This document shows, piece after piece, positions 22,038 to 29,939 of a stretch of DNA of 64,000 bases. A program made the position numbers and the translations under genes. This stretch comes from Pseudoalteromonas spongiae UST010723-006 (GTDB lineage Bacteria; Pseudomonadota; Gammaproteobacteria; Enterobacterales; Alteromonadaceae): positions 2,529,001-2,593,000 of the forward strand of contig NZ_CP011039.1 in NCBI RefSeq assembly GCF_000238255.3. Reading direction: 5' to 3'. Numbering within the stretch: position 1 is the first letter of the stretch; each line of letters starts with the position of its first letter. The notes beneath the pieces are model-generated. The model worked only from the letters and a program-made list of their open reading frames with translations, was not told where the DNA came from and did no database searches.

Positions 22038-22568
22038 ATGACCCAATCGTTAAATACCTTTCATCGGGCACTATCTGAAGCTAAAGAATTGTTGTCATGT
22101 TACGACACCTTAAACGGACATGATGAAATCGTCCCTCCTGATGCCTTAAAAAAGGCCAGCCTGATTCTTGCCCTCACCGCATGGGAAACTTACATAGAAG
22201 ACCTAGTCACTGAACTTTTTGACACCAAATTTAGTGTTATTAAGGGTTCTACTTTAGGTAACTTTGCAGAAAGACAGCTAGAAGAGAGACTGAAACAATT
22301 TCACAACCCAGACTCAAGAAAGACAAAACATTTGTTTGAAGAATTTTTCGGTATAGATATTACTGAGGGGTGGAAGTGGAATAACATGCTACCTAAAGAG
22401 GCTAGAACGCAATTAAATAAGTGGATCTCTATTCGAGGTGATGCCGTACATCGTGCAGAAACAGACGCCAGCCAGCCGCACATAATACGTAAGGATGAAC
22501 TTTCAAAATGTATTCGTTTTATTGATGAGCTAGCTAAAGCGACAGATATCGAAGCTAATAAAATTTAA
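22038..22568 (+). CDS. HEPN-domain protein (RiboL-PSP-HEPN type)
   Basis: 176 residues. The R-x4-H motif of HEPN ribonucleases is visible as R133-G-D-A-V-H138 within WISIRGDAVHRAE, and the first half (ILALTAWETYIEDLVTELF) matches the helical HEPN scaffold. Such proteins often cleave RNA in phage defence or toxin-antitoxin systems. AAGGAG precedes the ATG. It begins a run of four same-strand genes with short gaps (27 bases, overlap, 6 bases). The HEPN call is by motif; the biological role is inferred. Confidence 0.75.
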   Translation: MTQSLNTFHRALSEAKELLSCYDTLNGHDEIVPPDALKKASLILALTAWETYIEDLVTELFDTKFSVIKGSTLGNFAERQLEERLKQFHNPDSRKTKHLFEEFFGIDITEGWKWNNMLPKEARTQLNKWISIRGDAVHRAETDASQPHIIRKDELSKCIRFIDELAKATDIEANKI

Positions 22569-22595
22569 CCATCACAAAACAGGAGTTGTAGTAAC

Positions 22596-23303
22596 GTGAA
22601 TGGAGAATCTTCTTTCGAACCTAATTTTGTTTTAGTTGATGAAGAAAAAGCAATAGACCCGTCTGAATCAGACGTATGTGAACAAGCCAACACGCTTTCT
22701 GTTGACAGCGAAAATGGTTTGCCCATCACATCAAACGAACTGGAATACATTAAGAAAAAACGTAAGCAACTGCGGCTTTTTGATCCTGCTGGGGTTTATG
22801 ACTTTAGGCACGTTGAAATTAGCTACTTGCACTCATTTTGGCACGTACTAAGCATTTGTTGCTCTTTAATCATCTTTTATGGTTTATCTATATTAAACAT
22901 TTCAGAAACTAAAGTAGTTATAACAGGGCTCGGTGAAGTTAGTGACCTATCAGTTTTAGATATAATAGGACTTACTTTTGTCACCGTATATCCACTGATA
23001 AAATTAAAACAAGTATTATCTTCCAAAGTTAGTGAGTTTAATAAACGTTATCAGTTAGCTCTATTTGCCAATGCTTTTAATCTCATTAATTTAAATTACC
23101 TAAAATTACTCATTCTTTTTTTCGCTATCGATTTAGCGGTTCTAATCATCGATTACAGCGAAATACGTGTTGATTCTGCAATAGAAAAACTGTACGACGG
23201 TGTACTCTATGATACTTTTTTAATAATACACTGGTTTATTTTGAGCATCGTTTTTATAAGGGCATTTAAGTATTGCGGAAAAGGAAAAGAGGAAATTCAA
23301 TGA
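22596..23303 (+). CDS. Membrane protein with about four transmembrane segments (GTG start)
   Basis: 235 residues; GTG start preceded by AGGAG. An acidic cytoplasmic-looking N-terminus (to about residue 75) is followed by hydrophobic spans near 83-105, 122-142, 167-187 and 203-225. No recognised domain. Second gene of the HEPN cassette. A membrane partner next to an RNase-like protein is reminiscent of effector/sensor pairs in abortive infection, but this is only contextual. Confidence 0.65.
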   Translation: MNGESSFEPNFVLVDEEKAIDPSESDVCEQANTLSVDSENGLPITSNELEYIKKKRKQLRLFDPAGVYDFRHVEISYLHSFWHVLSICCSLIIFYGLSILNISETKVVITGLGEVSDLSVLDIIGLTFVTVYPLIKLKQVLSSKVSEFNKRYQLALFANAFNLINLNYLKLLILFFAIDLAVLIIDYSEIRVDSAIEKLYDGVLYDTFLIIHWFILSIVFIRAFKYCGKGKEEIQ

Positions 23304-23761
23304 GGCATTGGTTAGGGCTATTGCTGCTTTTATGCTGCTTTACAAGCTATGGAAAAGAAAGACTACCTAGTGACTGTTCACACCTTCAAAGTGTCACCGA
23401 GCTCGACTTTGTTTTGTTTAGTAAAAAGGAGTTTATTGAGCTGGGAGAATGTTTGGCGATTAATGCTATTAAATCAAATTTACCATTTAATATGTTGGAA
23501 GCTTGTAACGAAGTTGATGAAGATAGGCGAAATATCTTAGGCATTTTTTCATTATCAAAATCTGAAGCTATTCGTATAGGACAATGCGTAGGTGCTATAA
23601 ATTATATATATCAACGTTACAATGACGAACCTGTAAATCACTATAGCTATAGAACTTATCAATGTACTAAAGGAATTTATGCTGTTGATATCATAAGAGC
23701 AGGTTTATTTGGTGAGGTAAACAGAAAAAATTTAAGAAAAGCGCTTTGTCATGAGAGGTAA
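23300..23761 (+). CDS. Secreted Cys-containing protein of the HEPN cassette
   Basis: 153 residues if started at the ATG at 23300, which overlaps the previous stop (ATGA). This start gives a clean signal peptide, MRHWLGLLLLLCCFTSYG; a longer frame begins with an unlikely MRKRKRGNS. The mature part has several Cys residues (about 26, 51, 69, 96, 126 and 150), suggesting disulfides in the periplasm. Not recognised. Confidence 0.6.
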   Translation: MRHWLGLLLLLCCFTSYGKERLPSDCSHLQSVTELDFVLFSKKEFIELGECLAINAIKSNLPFNMLEACNEVDEDRRNILGIFSLSKSEAIRIGQCVGAINYIYQRYNDEPVNHYSYRTYQCTKGIYAVDIIRAGLFGEVNRKNLRKALCHER

Positions 23762-23767
23762 GACCTA

Positions 23768-24493
23768 GTGAATGATATAGAGCCTCAATCATTTGTCGAA
23801 ATAGCTCGAAGAGATTTAGCTACGGATCAGCAGCTTCCACACTCTATAAGGGATGCTTTAAATACTATTTTTACCAAATCATCTAATGCTCAACATTACC
23901 GAAAAAAGATAATTTGTCAGAAAAGTACTGGTGAAAAGCAAAACAAGCACCCTATTATTAAAGGACGCCGGAGCTGTGTTCGAAATATATTAATAATCTG
24001 GTATTTGCTTGGAGGCAGTACTAAAAAGACAAAGTGTTTTTTGCAGGACTATGCGCAGAAAAGAACTTTCGAGGAAGCGCTAACTGAATTAGTTGACTTA
24101 ACCACTAAGCAATATTTAGAGTTTTTTTGCTTTGGTGTGGTGAGAGATAAAATCCAGGCAATAATCCAATGTTTAAAATCACCAGAGTTCGATTTATTTA
24201 CGCAAAAACTTCCTTCTCCATTTTCTGACTCGACAAAAAATTCATCAGACATTAGCCCAATACTACAAGCACATTCCCAAGATATTCCTTGGGAGTATTA
24301 CATGCAACAATATCAGCTTGCCGAAAAATACTTTGAAGAAAAAAAATTCGACAATGCTAAAAAAGTTCTTAGTGATTTAGAGGTTCAAGCGACTATTCGG
24401 CTCCCTATTGTTGAGGCGCTTAATAGAAAAATTATTGCTGAAGAATTAGAAGCAAAGGAAGCTTGGGATTATTTTCAGAAAATTTTAAATTAA
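23768..24493 (+). CDS. Hypothetical helical protein, last gene of the HEPN cassette (GTG start)
   Basis: 241 residues; GTG at 23768 with GAGG upstream. The N-terminal half is basic with a Cys-containing stretch (CQKSTGEKQNKHPIIKGRRS). The C-terminal 65 residues (QLAEKYFEEKKFDNAKKVLSDLE...) look TPR-like. Not recognised. Six bases after the previous stop, so probably one transcript with the three genes upstream. Confidence 0.6.
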   Translation: MNDIEPQSFVEIARRDLATDQQLPHSIRDALNTIFTKSSNAQHYRKKIICQKSTGEKQNKHPIIKGRRSCVRNILIIWYLLGGSTKKTKCFLQDYAQKRTFEEALTELVDLTTKQYLEFFCFGVVRDKIQAIIQCLKSPEFDLFTQKLPSPFSDSTKNSSDISPILQAHSQDIPWEYYMQQYQLAEKYFEEKKFDNAKKVLSDLEVQATIRLPIVEALNRKIIAEELEAKEAWDYFQKILN

Positions 24494-24552
24494 CTATTGT
24501 TTGTGCGCAGCACAACTTCATGATGGCTTCACAACCTTAGATGGAGCTATTA

Positions 24553-24816
24553 ATGAAAACCATTAAAACACTTTTTAAACACCTCCCTTCGGCAAGTTGC
24601 CAAAGACATTTTGATAAAGCTATTGCTATAGAGCAAAGCCTTAATTCTTCTGTTGACTATCAAAAGTTAGGTGGAAGAAAACTCACAATAGCGAAAGACC
24701 TAATTCGTTTTAAACTTGGACATTATCGACTGATATTTAAGCATACTAGTTCGGGCTTTATCGCAGAAGCACTTATCCCACGTAAAAGCCTTGAGCGCTT
24801 CCTTAAACGAAGGTGA
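24553..24816 (+). CDS. ParE/RelE-like toxin-fold protein without adjacent antitoxin
   Basis: 87 residues from the ATG at 24553, chosen because GGAG sits 6 bases before it; an upstream in-frame ATG at 24541 has no such site. The C-terminal half, KLGGRKLTIAKDLIRFKLGHYRLIFKHTSS, resembles the RelE/ParE beta-sheet with a basic strand. No antitoxin-like gene precedes it; the next gene is a 44-residue Asn/Gly-rich peptide. Fold assignment is by eye and moderate. Confidence 0.6.
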   Translation: MKTIKTLFKHLPSASCQRHFDKAIAIEQSLNSSVDYQKLGGRKLTIAKDLIRFKLGHYRLIFKHTSSGFIAEALIPRKSLERFLKRR

Positions 24817-24857
24817 TACACACTCGTATCACAACCATTAATCTTAAGGAATTAAAT

Positions 24858-24992
24858 ATGACTAAGAAAATTAAACCTATCGATAATACATCGAACCAGA
24901 AAAACCCCAATAAAGGTACATCTGGTACAAATCGCCAAAACGGGCAGGTACACGGTAATCGTAGTAAACAAATACAGCAGGGAGGTAACTAA
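24858..24992 (+). CDS. Small Asn/Gly/Gln-rich peptide, 44 residues
   Basis: Starts MTKKIKPIDNTSNQKNPNKG and ends NRSKQIQQGGN. AAGGA precedes the ATG by 8 bases, and the stop is one base before the next ATG, so coding is well supported. Very hydrophilic and probably disordered, with no hydrophobic core. The ORF directly precedes, and is likely coupled to, the PF07173-like gene. A peptide substrate or partner of that protein is possible (inference only). Confidence 0.65.
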   Translation: MTKKIKPIDNTSNQKNPNKGTSGTNRQNGQVHGNRSKQIQQGGN

Positions 24993-24993
24993 A

Positions 24994-25542
24994 ATGATGC
25001 AAAGCATTCAAATTAATCAGCAATCAACATTGGATGTTGTCGATAATGCTGCTGAAAGTAGCTCGACTAATGAAATTAGTTCATTAGTTATGGCTCTTGA
25101 TTTTGAAAAGCTTAAGTGGAAATTAACTAAATCCTCGGAAGCTACATGGACTGAAGCTTTGTGCGAATTTGCAGAAATTGAGTATAAAAAGTTTTTAACA
25201 CTCAAAATGCTTTATCCGAAAGTGTCTTTGGTTCCAAGCAAATTAATAGATAAGTTTTGGCATGAACATATTTTAGATACTAAGTCATATGCTAAAGATT
25301 GCGATAAGGTGTTTGGACATTTCATACATCATTATCCTTACTTTGGAATTTATGGCGATGAAGATCAGCAAGCGCTGCAAGCTTCCTTTGAGAGCACAAT
25401 AGCATTATATGAAAACCATTTTGGTAAATATCCAACTAATGAACTATATGGCAATAAGGTTATTGAGGCATCTCGTTGCGAGGACCATGCTTGCCATGTT
25501 CCATCAACTTGCGCATGCAGAACACCTGGTGCATGTAAGTAA
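24994..25542 (+). CDS. PF07173-like (GRDP-like) protein with Cys-rich C-terminal tail
   Basis: 182 residues (a start at the second Met is equally likely). Residues 65-150 carry the pattern KFLTLKMLYP...LVPSKLIDKFWHEHIL, then DC, FGHFIHHYPYFG and FESTIALYENHFGKYP, which matches bacterial proteins related to the glycine-rich-domain-protein-like family (PF07173). The last 22 residues contain five Cys (EDHACHVPSTCACRTPGACK). His pairs and Cys suggest metal or disulfide chemistry, but the function is unknown. Linked to the 44-residue peptide and the ParE-like gene. Confidence 0.65.
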   Translation: MMQSIQINQQSTLDVVDNAAESSSTNEISSLVMALDFEKLKWKLTKSSEATWTEALCEFAEIEYKKFLTLKMLYPKVSLVPSKLIDKFWHEHILDTKSYAKDCDKVFGHFIHHYPYFGIYGDEDQQALQASFESTIALYENHFGKYPTNELYGNKVIEASRCEDHACHVPSTCACRTPGACK

Positions 25543-25673
25543 CAGGTGAATAATTAGTGTCTGCTCATTTATCAAATTAGGTGGGCACTAATTTCTTGAT
25601 GGATAATTATGTACTCAACTCGAAGTTCATCGCCAATATGGTCCTGCCAAGACAAGATATTACAAATAGGTCG

Positions 25674-26336
25674 TTAATTTTGACCTATCAAACCTCTTAC
25701 TGTAGAGGGATAGAATTGCTTACCTGTTCGGCTTTTAAAGCCTAGCCGGTTTAGTTCTTCTGCAATGCCTTTTAAAGTTGTTGTTCCTGCTGCTTTCACA
25801 TTTTCAATAACGGGCAAAATAGCCTCTCGGTATTTTTTTGTGTTTGTCATAAATTGTGAATGAGCATTGCTGGTACAAGTATTTCTGACTTCATTAAAGT
25901 TAGGGTTACCTAATTCCACGCCTCTCTTTTTAGCTTCTGTTAAAGCTAATTTTGTTCTTGTTGAGATCGCTCTTCTTTCCTCTTCTGCAACTGCAGCTAG
26001 CACCTGTAAAACTAATGGGCCAGAGTTTGGCTGGTCACAGCAGATGAACTTAATATTGCTTTGCATCACTGAACTTAGAAAGTGCAAATCACGAGACAAC
26101 CTATCCAGCTTTGAAACGATTAATGTTGAATTGGTTAGCTGGCAATGTTGAAGTGCTTTAGCTAACTCTGGCCGGTTATTATTTTTTCCCGACTCAACTT
26201 CAGTGTATTGATGAAGCAAGGCTCCTTCTTGTCGATTTATATAATCAGCCACAACAGATTGCTGAGATTCTAGTCCAAGACCACTTTGACCTTGTCGTTG
26301 TGTAGACACACGATAGTAAGCAATAAAGTTCATCAT
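25674..26336 (-). CDS. Serine recombinase (resolvase/invertase family)
   Basis: 220 residues. The catalytic Ser is S11 in AYYRVSTQRQGQSGLGLESQ; SKLDRLSRD and the EERRAISTRTKLAL helix E region follow. The C-terminal domain (GTTTLKGIAEELNRLGFKSRTGK) is a helix-turn-helix of the recombinase type. This is the third recombinase in the island. No inverted repeats or DDE transposase nearby, so it does not look like part of a Tn3 transposon here; it may act as a resolvase or invertase. Confidence 0.9.
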   Translation of the reverse strand: MMNFIAYYRVSTQRQGQSGLGLESQQSVVADYINRQEGALLHQYTEVESGKNNNRPELAKALQHCQLTNSTLIVSKLDRLSRDLHFLSSVMQSNIKFICCDQPNSGPLVLQVLAAVAEEERRAISTRTKLALTEAKKRGVELGNPNFNEVRNTCTSNAHSQFMTNTKKYREAILPVIENVKAAGTTTLKGIAEELNRLGFKSRTGKQFYPSTVRGLIGQN

Positions 26337-26530
26337 ATTTTCCTTAATTACAAAGGCGCAATACCTTCGTTTTGTGTGTTTGTATTTAGACTTAGTAGAT
26401 TGCCTGCGTGGGAAGGTTCGTCAAAAAACGTCCGTTGTACTCAAATATTGAAAAGTAGAATTAATGGGCCTTCTCTCGATTTTCTTTTGGCGCCATAATT
26501 GACTACAAAGCAAAACTATGGGGCCAACTA

Positions 26531-26752
26531 ATGGACAACAAACATAGACTCGCAAGAGCAAAACGAATTAAAAGATATAAAAATAAATATCAGCCTGAAG
26601 ATGTTGCTCAGTGGCGCGAATTTGCTTACAAAACGGCAATAGAAATGAACCGAGATTTACGTGTAAACACCTGGTTTGATGAGAACTTCTATAACTTGAA
26701 GATAATTAGCATTGGCAGTGCAATGTTAACTGCCATTTTGATTTTTACTTAA
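26531..26752 (+). CDS. Hypothetical basic protein with C-terminal membrane segment
   Basis: 73 residues: a basic N-terminus (MDNKHRLARAKRIKRYKNKY) and a hydrophobic end IISIGSAMLTAILIFT, a tail-anchor-like arrangement. GGGGCC precedes the ATG at a short distance. Not recognised; divergent from the serine recombinase. Confidence 0.5.
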   Translation: MDNKHRLARAKRIKRYKNKYQPEDVAQWREFAYKTAIEMNRDLRVNTWFDENFYNLKIISIGSAMLTAILIFT

Positions 26753-26864
26753 TTAAATAAGCTGCTCATACACTCATAATTGATGTCAACTATACACACT
26801 CTAGAAAAAATTTACATCGATTTAAACTGCTTACGCTTTACATTAATTAAAGGAAACAGTTTAA

Positions 26865-27179
26865 ATGAAGTACCAAGTTGACACAGATTATATTCACGAC
26901 ACTATTGAAGCACTTCAAGGTGGGATCTCAGTCAGTCGTGCTTTCGAACAGGCATTAAACGAGTACCATGAACTATTTACGTCGAAAGGCTTAACTATTC
27001 AAGAGTCACTAGAGAATACCTTAGAAGAGCTCGCAGAGTACTTCGAGCTAGATGATAACTTTTATAGCTTAAGGCTTGCTAATATTGAAGATCCTGAGTA
27101 TCTATTACGGGAAATATCTAATGCTCAAGCTTTGGTAGATGAGTTTCAAGAAGCTATTTCAGCTCAAAGTGAAAAGTAA
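26865..27179 (+). CDS. Hypothetical acidic helical protein, 104 residues
   Basis: Starts MKYQVDTDYIHDTIEALQGG with AAGGA before the ATG. Strongly acidic (ENTLEELAEYFELDDNF), helical, no membrane segment. A strong terminator (27188-27220) follows. Acidic small island proteins are sometimes anti-defence DNA mimics, but nothing specific is visible here; family not recognised. Confidence 0.6.
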   Translation: MKYQVDTDYIHDTIEALQGGISVSRAFEQALNEYHELFTSKGLTIQESLENTLEELAEYFELDDNFYSLRLANIEDPEYLLREISNAQALVDEFQEAISAQSEK

Positions 27180-27187
27180 TATTCACA

Positions 27188-27220
27188 TCAGGCTGCAAAG
27201 ATATTTTGCAGCCTGATTTT
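27188..27220 (+). terminator. Terminator after the 104-residue gene
   Basis: Perfect 12-base stem (TCAGGCTGCAAA / TTTGCAGCCTGA), loop GATAT, then TTTT. Confidence 0.88.
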
Positions 27221-27314
27221 CTTAGCAAAGTAAAATCAGAACTAAAACCTACCCGGTAGGTTTTTATCTTTGAGCTTTACCATTATCTTTTAATCGCCGA
27301 TTTCCCACTTTTTT

Positions 27315-27800
27315 CTAATGAGGCTGACGGTTATGCTCTGCAGATTTATGGATTGTAGAATGAAAAGAATTAATAAGTTCTTCAACTCGAGTCATAAGAT
27401 CTTTTTCTTCCCTATCTTCACAAAACCGAACTATAGGTGATTTCCCCAATAGGAATGTAGTGACTGCAAGTATAGGCTGCATAACTGCGTGAACAGTTAG
27501 CTCTTCATCTGCAACATCAACAATGTAATCAATTTCATCGTTAAGGACAGTTATGGCAGTCACTGCGTCATTAATTAGTTCTTGATAGTTCTTCTGGTTA
27601 TGCTGATTCATTTGCTTAACCTTCAAGTCAATTAACGACATTGCGAAAACGGCTTCTAAGCCACTATCGGTGATCATGAGATTGGATACCAGGGATTTGA
27701 ACTCTGGTTCTGACATTAAGTCATCTTGAAGGTTTGAAATTAAAGCTTGTTGATGCTGCTCAGCAGTCGGTAAGTAATATTCTTGCTTAAAGCTTAACAT
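27315..27800 (-). CDS. Hypothetical protein, 161 residues
   Basis: Starts MLSFKQEYYLPTAEQHQQAL. Mostly helical and acidic with a hydrophobic stretch near AVMQPILAVTTFLLG; this may be a buried helix rather than a membrane span. Weak ribosome-binding site. Family not recognised. Stands alone between convergent and divergent neighbours in the accessory part of the island. Confidence 0.55.
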   Translation of the reverse strand: MLSFKQEYYLPTAEQHQQALISNLQDDLMSEPEFKSLVSNLMITDSGLEAVFAMSLIDLKVKQMNQHNQKNYQELINDAVTAITVLNDEIDYIVDVADEELTVHAVMQPILAVTTFLLGKSPIVRFCEDREEKDLMTRVEELINSFHSTIHKSAEHNRQPH

Positions 27801-28305
27801 GGTGTTTTTCCGTTTTAATTAGCTTGAACACCATATTCAGTTAGTTTAACAACTTGTCAAAAAACAGGCGAATAGTGAGGAGCTTAGCTTTGCAAAAACA
27901 ATCAACTGTCTTGTCGTGACATAAATTGAATATTTTACCGCAGAGATATTTCGGAACAACTGTAAATGGAATGATAACCCACATTATTAATGTTTGTAGA
28001 ACAAGTTATTTTGCATAAGGCAACGTTTCCTGAACAGCCCGGTTCCTCGATCTACATATTCTAATTGAGACTGATAAATCTGAATCTCATGAACATTATC
28101 ATACAGAGTTTAAATTAGGTTTAAGCTTATAATAAAAACCTCTTTATCTGCTGAATCAAAAAGAACTGAGTATAGTTTTCTTAAGTTCATCTGAAAACAA
28201 GAGTATTTTTATTGCATTTTCACCCTCCAATCAAACAACCTTTTTATTACATCCAAGATCAAAAATTTATAATCCTCGATATATTCTAAATTCTCTATTC
28301 TTCGA
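27801..28305. other. A/T-rich noncoding stretch
   Basis: No frame with a ribosome-binding site and no strong hairpin found. Lies between the accessory part and the Dpd part of the island. Confidence 0.45.
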
Positions 28306-28500
28306 TTATTTCAATGCAGCCAGAAATTTATCAATTTCTGATTCTGAAATCTCATTCATCATTTCGCGAATAGTATTGTGTTCTACTTCTATACCCAACT
28401 CTTCTTTTGCAATATTTACAACTTCTTGCTTGCATCCCTGATGATTCGTTTGAAGAAGTAAAATAATTTTTGCCAAGGTTCTTTGGTATGATAATTCCAT
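28306..28500 (-). CDS. Small hypothetical protein, 64 residues
   Basis: Starts MELSYQRTLAKIILLLQTNH with AAGGA 6 bases before the ATG. Helical, with IAKEELGIEVEHNTIREMM, which could be a small dimerising or DNA-binding helix pair. It is divergent from queD, 139 bases away, so it might regulate the plus-strand Dpd block, but this is only positional. Not recognised. Confidence 0.5.
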   Translation of the reverse strand: MELSYQRTLAKIILLLQTNHQGCKQEVVNIAKEELGIEVEHNTIREMMNEISESEIDKFLAALK

Positions 28501-28584
28501 AGCAATTCCTTTAAATGTATTTATATATAATTAATATAACATTCTCCTCTTTATTAACAATCGCTTCTCCTGTAGCTGTGAGGT

Positions 28585-28613
28585 AAAATTTAATGTAAAC
28601 TCTTAGGTATAAT
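28585..28613 (+). promoter_or_regulatory. Candidate promoter of the queD-dpdB block
   Basis: A perfect -10 TATAAT at 28608-28613, 26 bases before the queD ATG; no clear -35 at the usual distance (AAAATT). If used, the leader is very short. Confidence 0.35.
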
Positions 28614-28639
28614 TACTGCTCTAACTTTTCAAAAAGATA

Positions 28640-29002
28640 ATGAACGCTGAAATATACAAAGACTTCACATTTGAAGCTGCTCATAAGTTACCAAATGTCC
28701 CTGAAGGCCATAAATGTGGACGACTTCATGGCCACTCATATAATCTGAGACTTCACTTATCTGGGGAGGTTAATCGTATTGATGGATGGTTCATAGATTT
28801 TGCAGATGTAAAAAAGATATTTAAGCCTATTTATGAGCAACTTGACCATAATTATTTAAACGATATTGATGGCTTAGAAAATCCGACAGCAGAGAATATA
28901 GCCAAATGGATTTGGGAAAACTTAAAGCCTTCATTAAAAGAGCTTATGGCCGTTGAACTAAAGGAAACGTGCACTTGCGGTGTCGTTTATAGAGGAGAAT
29001 AA
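28640..29002 (+). CDS. queD: 6-carboxytetrahydropterin synthase, QueD
   Basis: 120 residues. QueD turns 7,8-dihydroneopterin triphosphate into 6-carboxytetrahydropterin, the second step to preQ0. Zn ligands H15, H30 and H32 (AAHKL, LHGHSY) and catalytic C26 are visible, with the D69-H70 pair (QLDHNYL) and E109 near the end. Length matches QueD. First gene of queD-dpdC-dpdA-dpdB, with ATGA-type overlap to the next. In this setting it most likely feeds DNA modification rather than tRNA queuosine. Confidence 0.95.
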   Translation: MNAEIYKDFTFEAAHKLPNVPEGHKCGRLHGHSYNLRLHLSGEVNRIDGWFIDFADVKKIFKPIYEQLDHNYLNDIDGLENPTAENIAKWIWENLKPSLKELMAVELKETCTCGVVYRGE

Positions 29003-29937
29003 TGAAGTTTCATCTAATTACGAATTGTACTAGTAGCAAAAGTTCTAAAGCTGAATATAAGCTCCACTTTTCTGATTTCATCAACAACTCGAATGTTGCT
29101 CATAGCTGGTTAGAAGCATTAAACGATAGTAAACCAACTATAAAAGCTATCGATATGTACGTGGGAGATCATTGGAACAATGTACGTGAGATACATAATT
29201 TAGGTGTTCCGATTTCTATCGTATCGGCGGGCTATGGCTTAGTATCATCTGAACATTTAATAAATTCGTATGATGCAACTTTTTCGGCTAATACCGAAAA
29301 TTCAGTTGGACAAATATTTAAGTCGAACTATCTCTCAGAGAGGAATGTTGAATGGTGGAAAACTATTCATCAAATTAGCTCAAACACTTCCCCAGTAAAA
29401 TCATTAGTTAATGAAAATTTAGACTCATTTTTTATTATTGCTTTAACACCTGACTATTTGAAGGTGCTTGAGCCCGAACTAATTGAACTAGTTGCGACAA
29501 AAAAAATTAATATTATGAATACTGCAATTATCAGTAGAGATGTAAGTTTACACAGTTCATTAAAGAGTTTGCATTACAAGAACTCAGAAGATTTTTGCCA
29601 TGAACTAGGGGGAAGTAGAATTTCACTAAATATTAGATTAGCTAAATACCTTATTAAAGATATAGATAAATCTGGTCATATCAGAAATCAATTAGAAAAC
29701 AAGTTCAATGCACTAGTTTTAAAGGCAAAACCAGCAAAAAAATATAATCGAAAAAAATTGTCTGATACGGAGCTTATGAACTTTATCGAAAGTGAACTTA
29801 ACTTGGGTGATAGCGCTAAGATCTCTGCTTCTGTATTATTGCGAACGTTGAGAAATAAAGGCTTGGCTTGCGAACAAAAAAGGTTTAGCTCGCTTTATAG
29901 AAACGTTATCAATAAAAACAAAGTGGAAATGTTGTAA
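29002..29937 (+). CDS. dpdC: Candidate DpdC (YaaA/DUF6884-like), 7-deazaguanine-modifying enzyme
   Basis: 311 residues. The N-terminus FHLITNCTSSK and the segment SAGYGLVSSEHLINSYDATF (75-94) resemble the YaaA/DUF6884 fold. The C-terminal 60 residues look like a basic helical DNA-binding tail. Position between queD and dpdA suggests DpdC, which in Salmonella Montevideo is required to convert the inserted preQ0 base (dPreQ0) to dADG. I assign it by position and fold resemblance, not by a recalled alignment, so the name is provisional. It overlaps queD by one base and ends two bases before dpdA. Confidence 0.6.
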   Translation: MKFHLITNCTSSKSSKAEYKLHFSDFINNSNVAHSWLEALNDSKPTIKAIDMYVGDHWNNVREIHNLGVPISIVSAGYGLVSSEHLINSYDATFSANTENSVGQIFKSNYLSERNVEWWKTIHQISSNTSPVKSLVNENLDSFFIIALTPDYLKVLEPELIELVATKKINIMNTAIISRDVSLHSSLKSLHYKNSEDFCHELGGSRISLNIRLAKYLIKDIDKSGHIRNQLENKFNALVLKAKPAKKYNRKKLSDTELMNFIESELNLGDSAKISASVLLRTLRNKGLACEQKRFSSLYRNVINKNKVEML

Positions 29938-29939
29938 GC

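Noticed and set aside
25552..25593. Inverted repeat AATTAGTG / CACTAATT after the PF07173-like gene
   Set aside because: Could be a terminator, but the stem is only 8 perfect pairs with a long poorly paired interior and no clear T run.
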